A stretch of 64,000 nucleotides of DNA from Henriciella sp. Lineage in GTDB: Bacteria > Pseudomonadota > Alphaproteobacteria > Caulobacterales > Hyphomonadaceae. This document shows positions 63,862 to 64,000 of this stretch, one piece after another; positions within the stretch are counted from its first letter, which is position 1; every line of letters starts with the position of its first letter. A program made the translations under genes and the position numbers. The DNA lies in the NCBI GenBank assembly GCA_017642885.1, contig JAEPOM010000002.1:62001-126000 (forward strand), read 5' to 3'. The notes beneath the pieces are model-generated. The model was not told the DNA's origin, did no database searches, and was given only the letters and a program-made list of their open reading frames with translations.

Positions 63862-64000
63862 GCCATCACAACTGGCCGACTGAGCTGAGATTCTCGAGAA
63901 GCAAGCGCGCGCTCAACGTTGCGTTTGATGATGGCGCGGCTTTCTCTATCCCTTACAAGACCTTGCGCCTGGAAAGCCCCTCCGCGGAAGTCCAGGGCCA
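63858..64000 (+). CDS. DUF971 protein, 5' part
   Basis: Begins at ATG 63858, overlapping the Trm112 stop by four bases, and runs off the right edge after 47 codons. The visible [20 protein letters not shown] and [19 protein letters not shown] match the DUF971 (gamma-butyrobetaine hydroxylase-like N-terminal) fold. Function unproven; some DUF971 proteins act in iron-sulfur assembly. Confidence 0.85.
   Translation, partial: MSHHNWPTELRFSRSKRALNVAFDDGAAFSIPYKTLRLESPSAEVQG

Noticed and set aside
1-64000. tRNA, rRNA, CRISPR, insertion sequence or prophage genes
   Set aside because: None was seen in the intergenic regions or in the coding products read.

Overview
The window reads as a chromosomal, mostly core-genome stretch of an alphaproteobacterium, most likely of the stalked/dimorphic group (Caulobacterales/Maricaulales, Hyphomonadaceae-like). 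The pointers are a PodJ-like polar organizer with a CtrA box in front of it, an NtrZ-like periplasmic protein with a second CtrA box, the alphaproteobacterial hemC-hemD-Mic60-hemY cluster, motA without motB, a LiuR-type control circuit for acyl-CoA catabolism, and moderately high GC throughout. Taxonomy is inferred from gene content only; no rRNA or tRNA gene was seen. Genes are densely packed on both strands, and no stretch longer than about 300 bases lacks a gene.

Layout. 1-6 kb: start of a gene running off the left edge, YbjN and UbiK proteins, lgt plus a MidA-type methyltransferase, etfB-etfA behind a LiuR-like operator, a TMEM175-type channel. 5.6-14 kb: YjbQ, rpoD, dnaG, a diguanylate cyclase, a serine hydrolase, GatB/YqeY and carA; this is a macromolecular-synthesis locus (yqeY, dnaG, rpoD) split by two accessory genes. 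14-17.8 kb: a TetR regulator with an operator-rich promoter region and a probable unannotated small RNA, a LolA-like protein with a long acidic linker, an unknown protein, a Usp and an OmpA-type lipoprotein. 17.8-25.7 kb: beta-oxidation block (fadB, a tiny glycine-zipper gene, fadA, thioesterase, two acyl-CoA dehydrogenases) under a MerR/LiuR regulator. 25.8-36.3 kb: podJ-like gene, a TspO-like membrane protein, leuS-lptE-holA operon, DUF3576 lipoprotein, an outer-membrane protein and the NtrZ-like gene.

36.3-45.9 kb: tsaD and a GH5 lipoprotein facing hemC-hemD-Mic60-hemY, then rpoH with a self-type (sigma-32) promoter, a TrmH-type methyltransferase carrying an inserted palindromic repeat, and an orphan RmlB-like dehydratase. 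45.9-53 kb: accessory enzymes (alpha/beta hydrolase, TPR protein, isonitrile-hydratase-like protein with a small coupled ORF, an AT-richer glycosidase-like secreted protein, HAD phosphatase), rpmJ, an MltB-type transglycosylase and an MFS exporter. 53-64 kb: motA, two unknown proteins, a CPA antiporter with TrkA domains, a YgjP-type metalloprotease, a large unknown lipoprotein, YmdB, YebC, MsrA, CnoX-like thioredoxin, and a LON-domain/Trm112/DUF971 run that leaves the right edge.

Main points of interest are regulatory: four LiuR-like operators tie etfBA to the fad cluster; two exact TTAA-N7-TTAA CtrA boxes sit before podJ and ntrZ; rpoH has a sigma-32-like promoter with nested repeats; and a terminator at 14.7 kb with no gene before it implies a small RNA beside tetR. 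Protein oddities include DnaG lacking three of four zinc ligands, a repeat-derived insert in a TrmH enzyme, and active-site substitutions in YmdB and an OmpA-type lipoprotein. I found no defence system, CRISPR array, prophage or insertion sequence.
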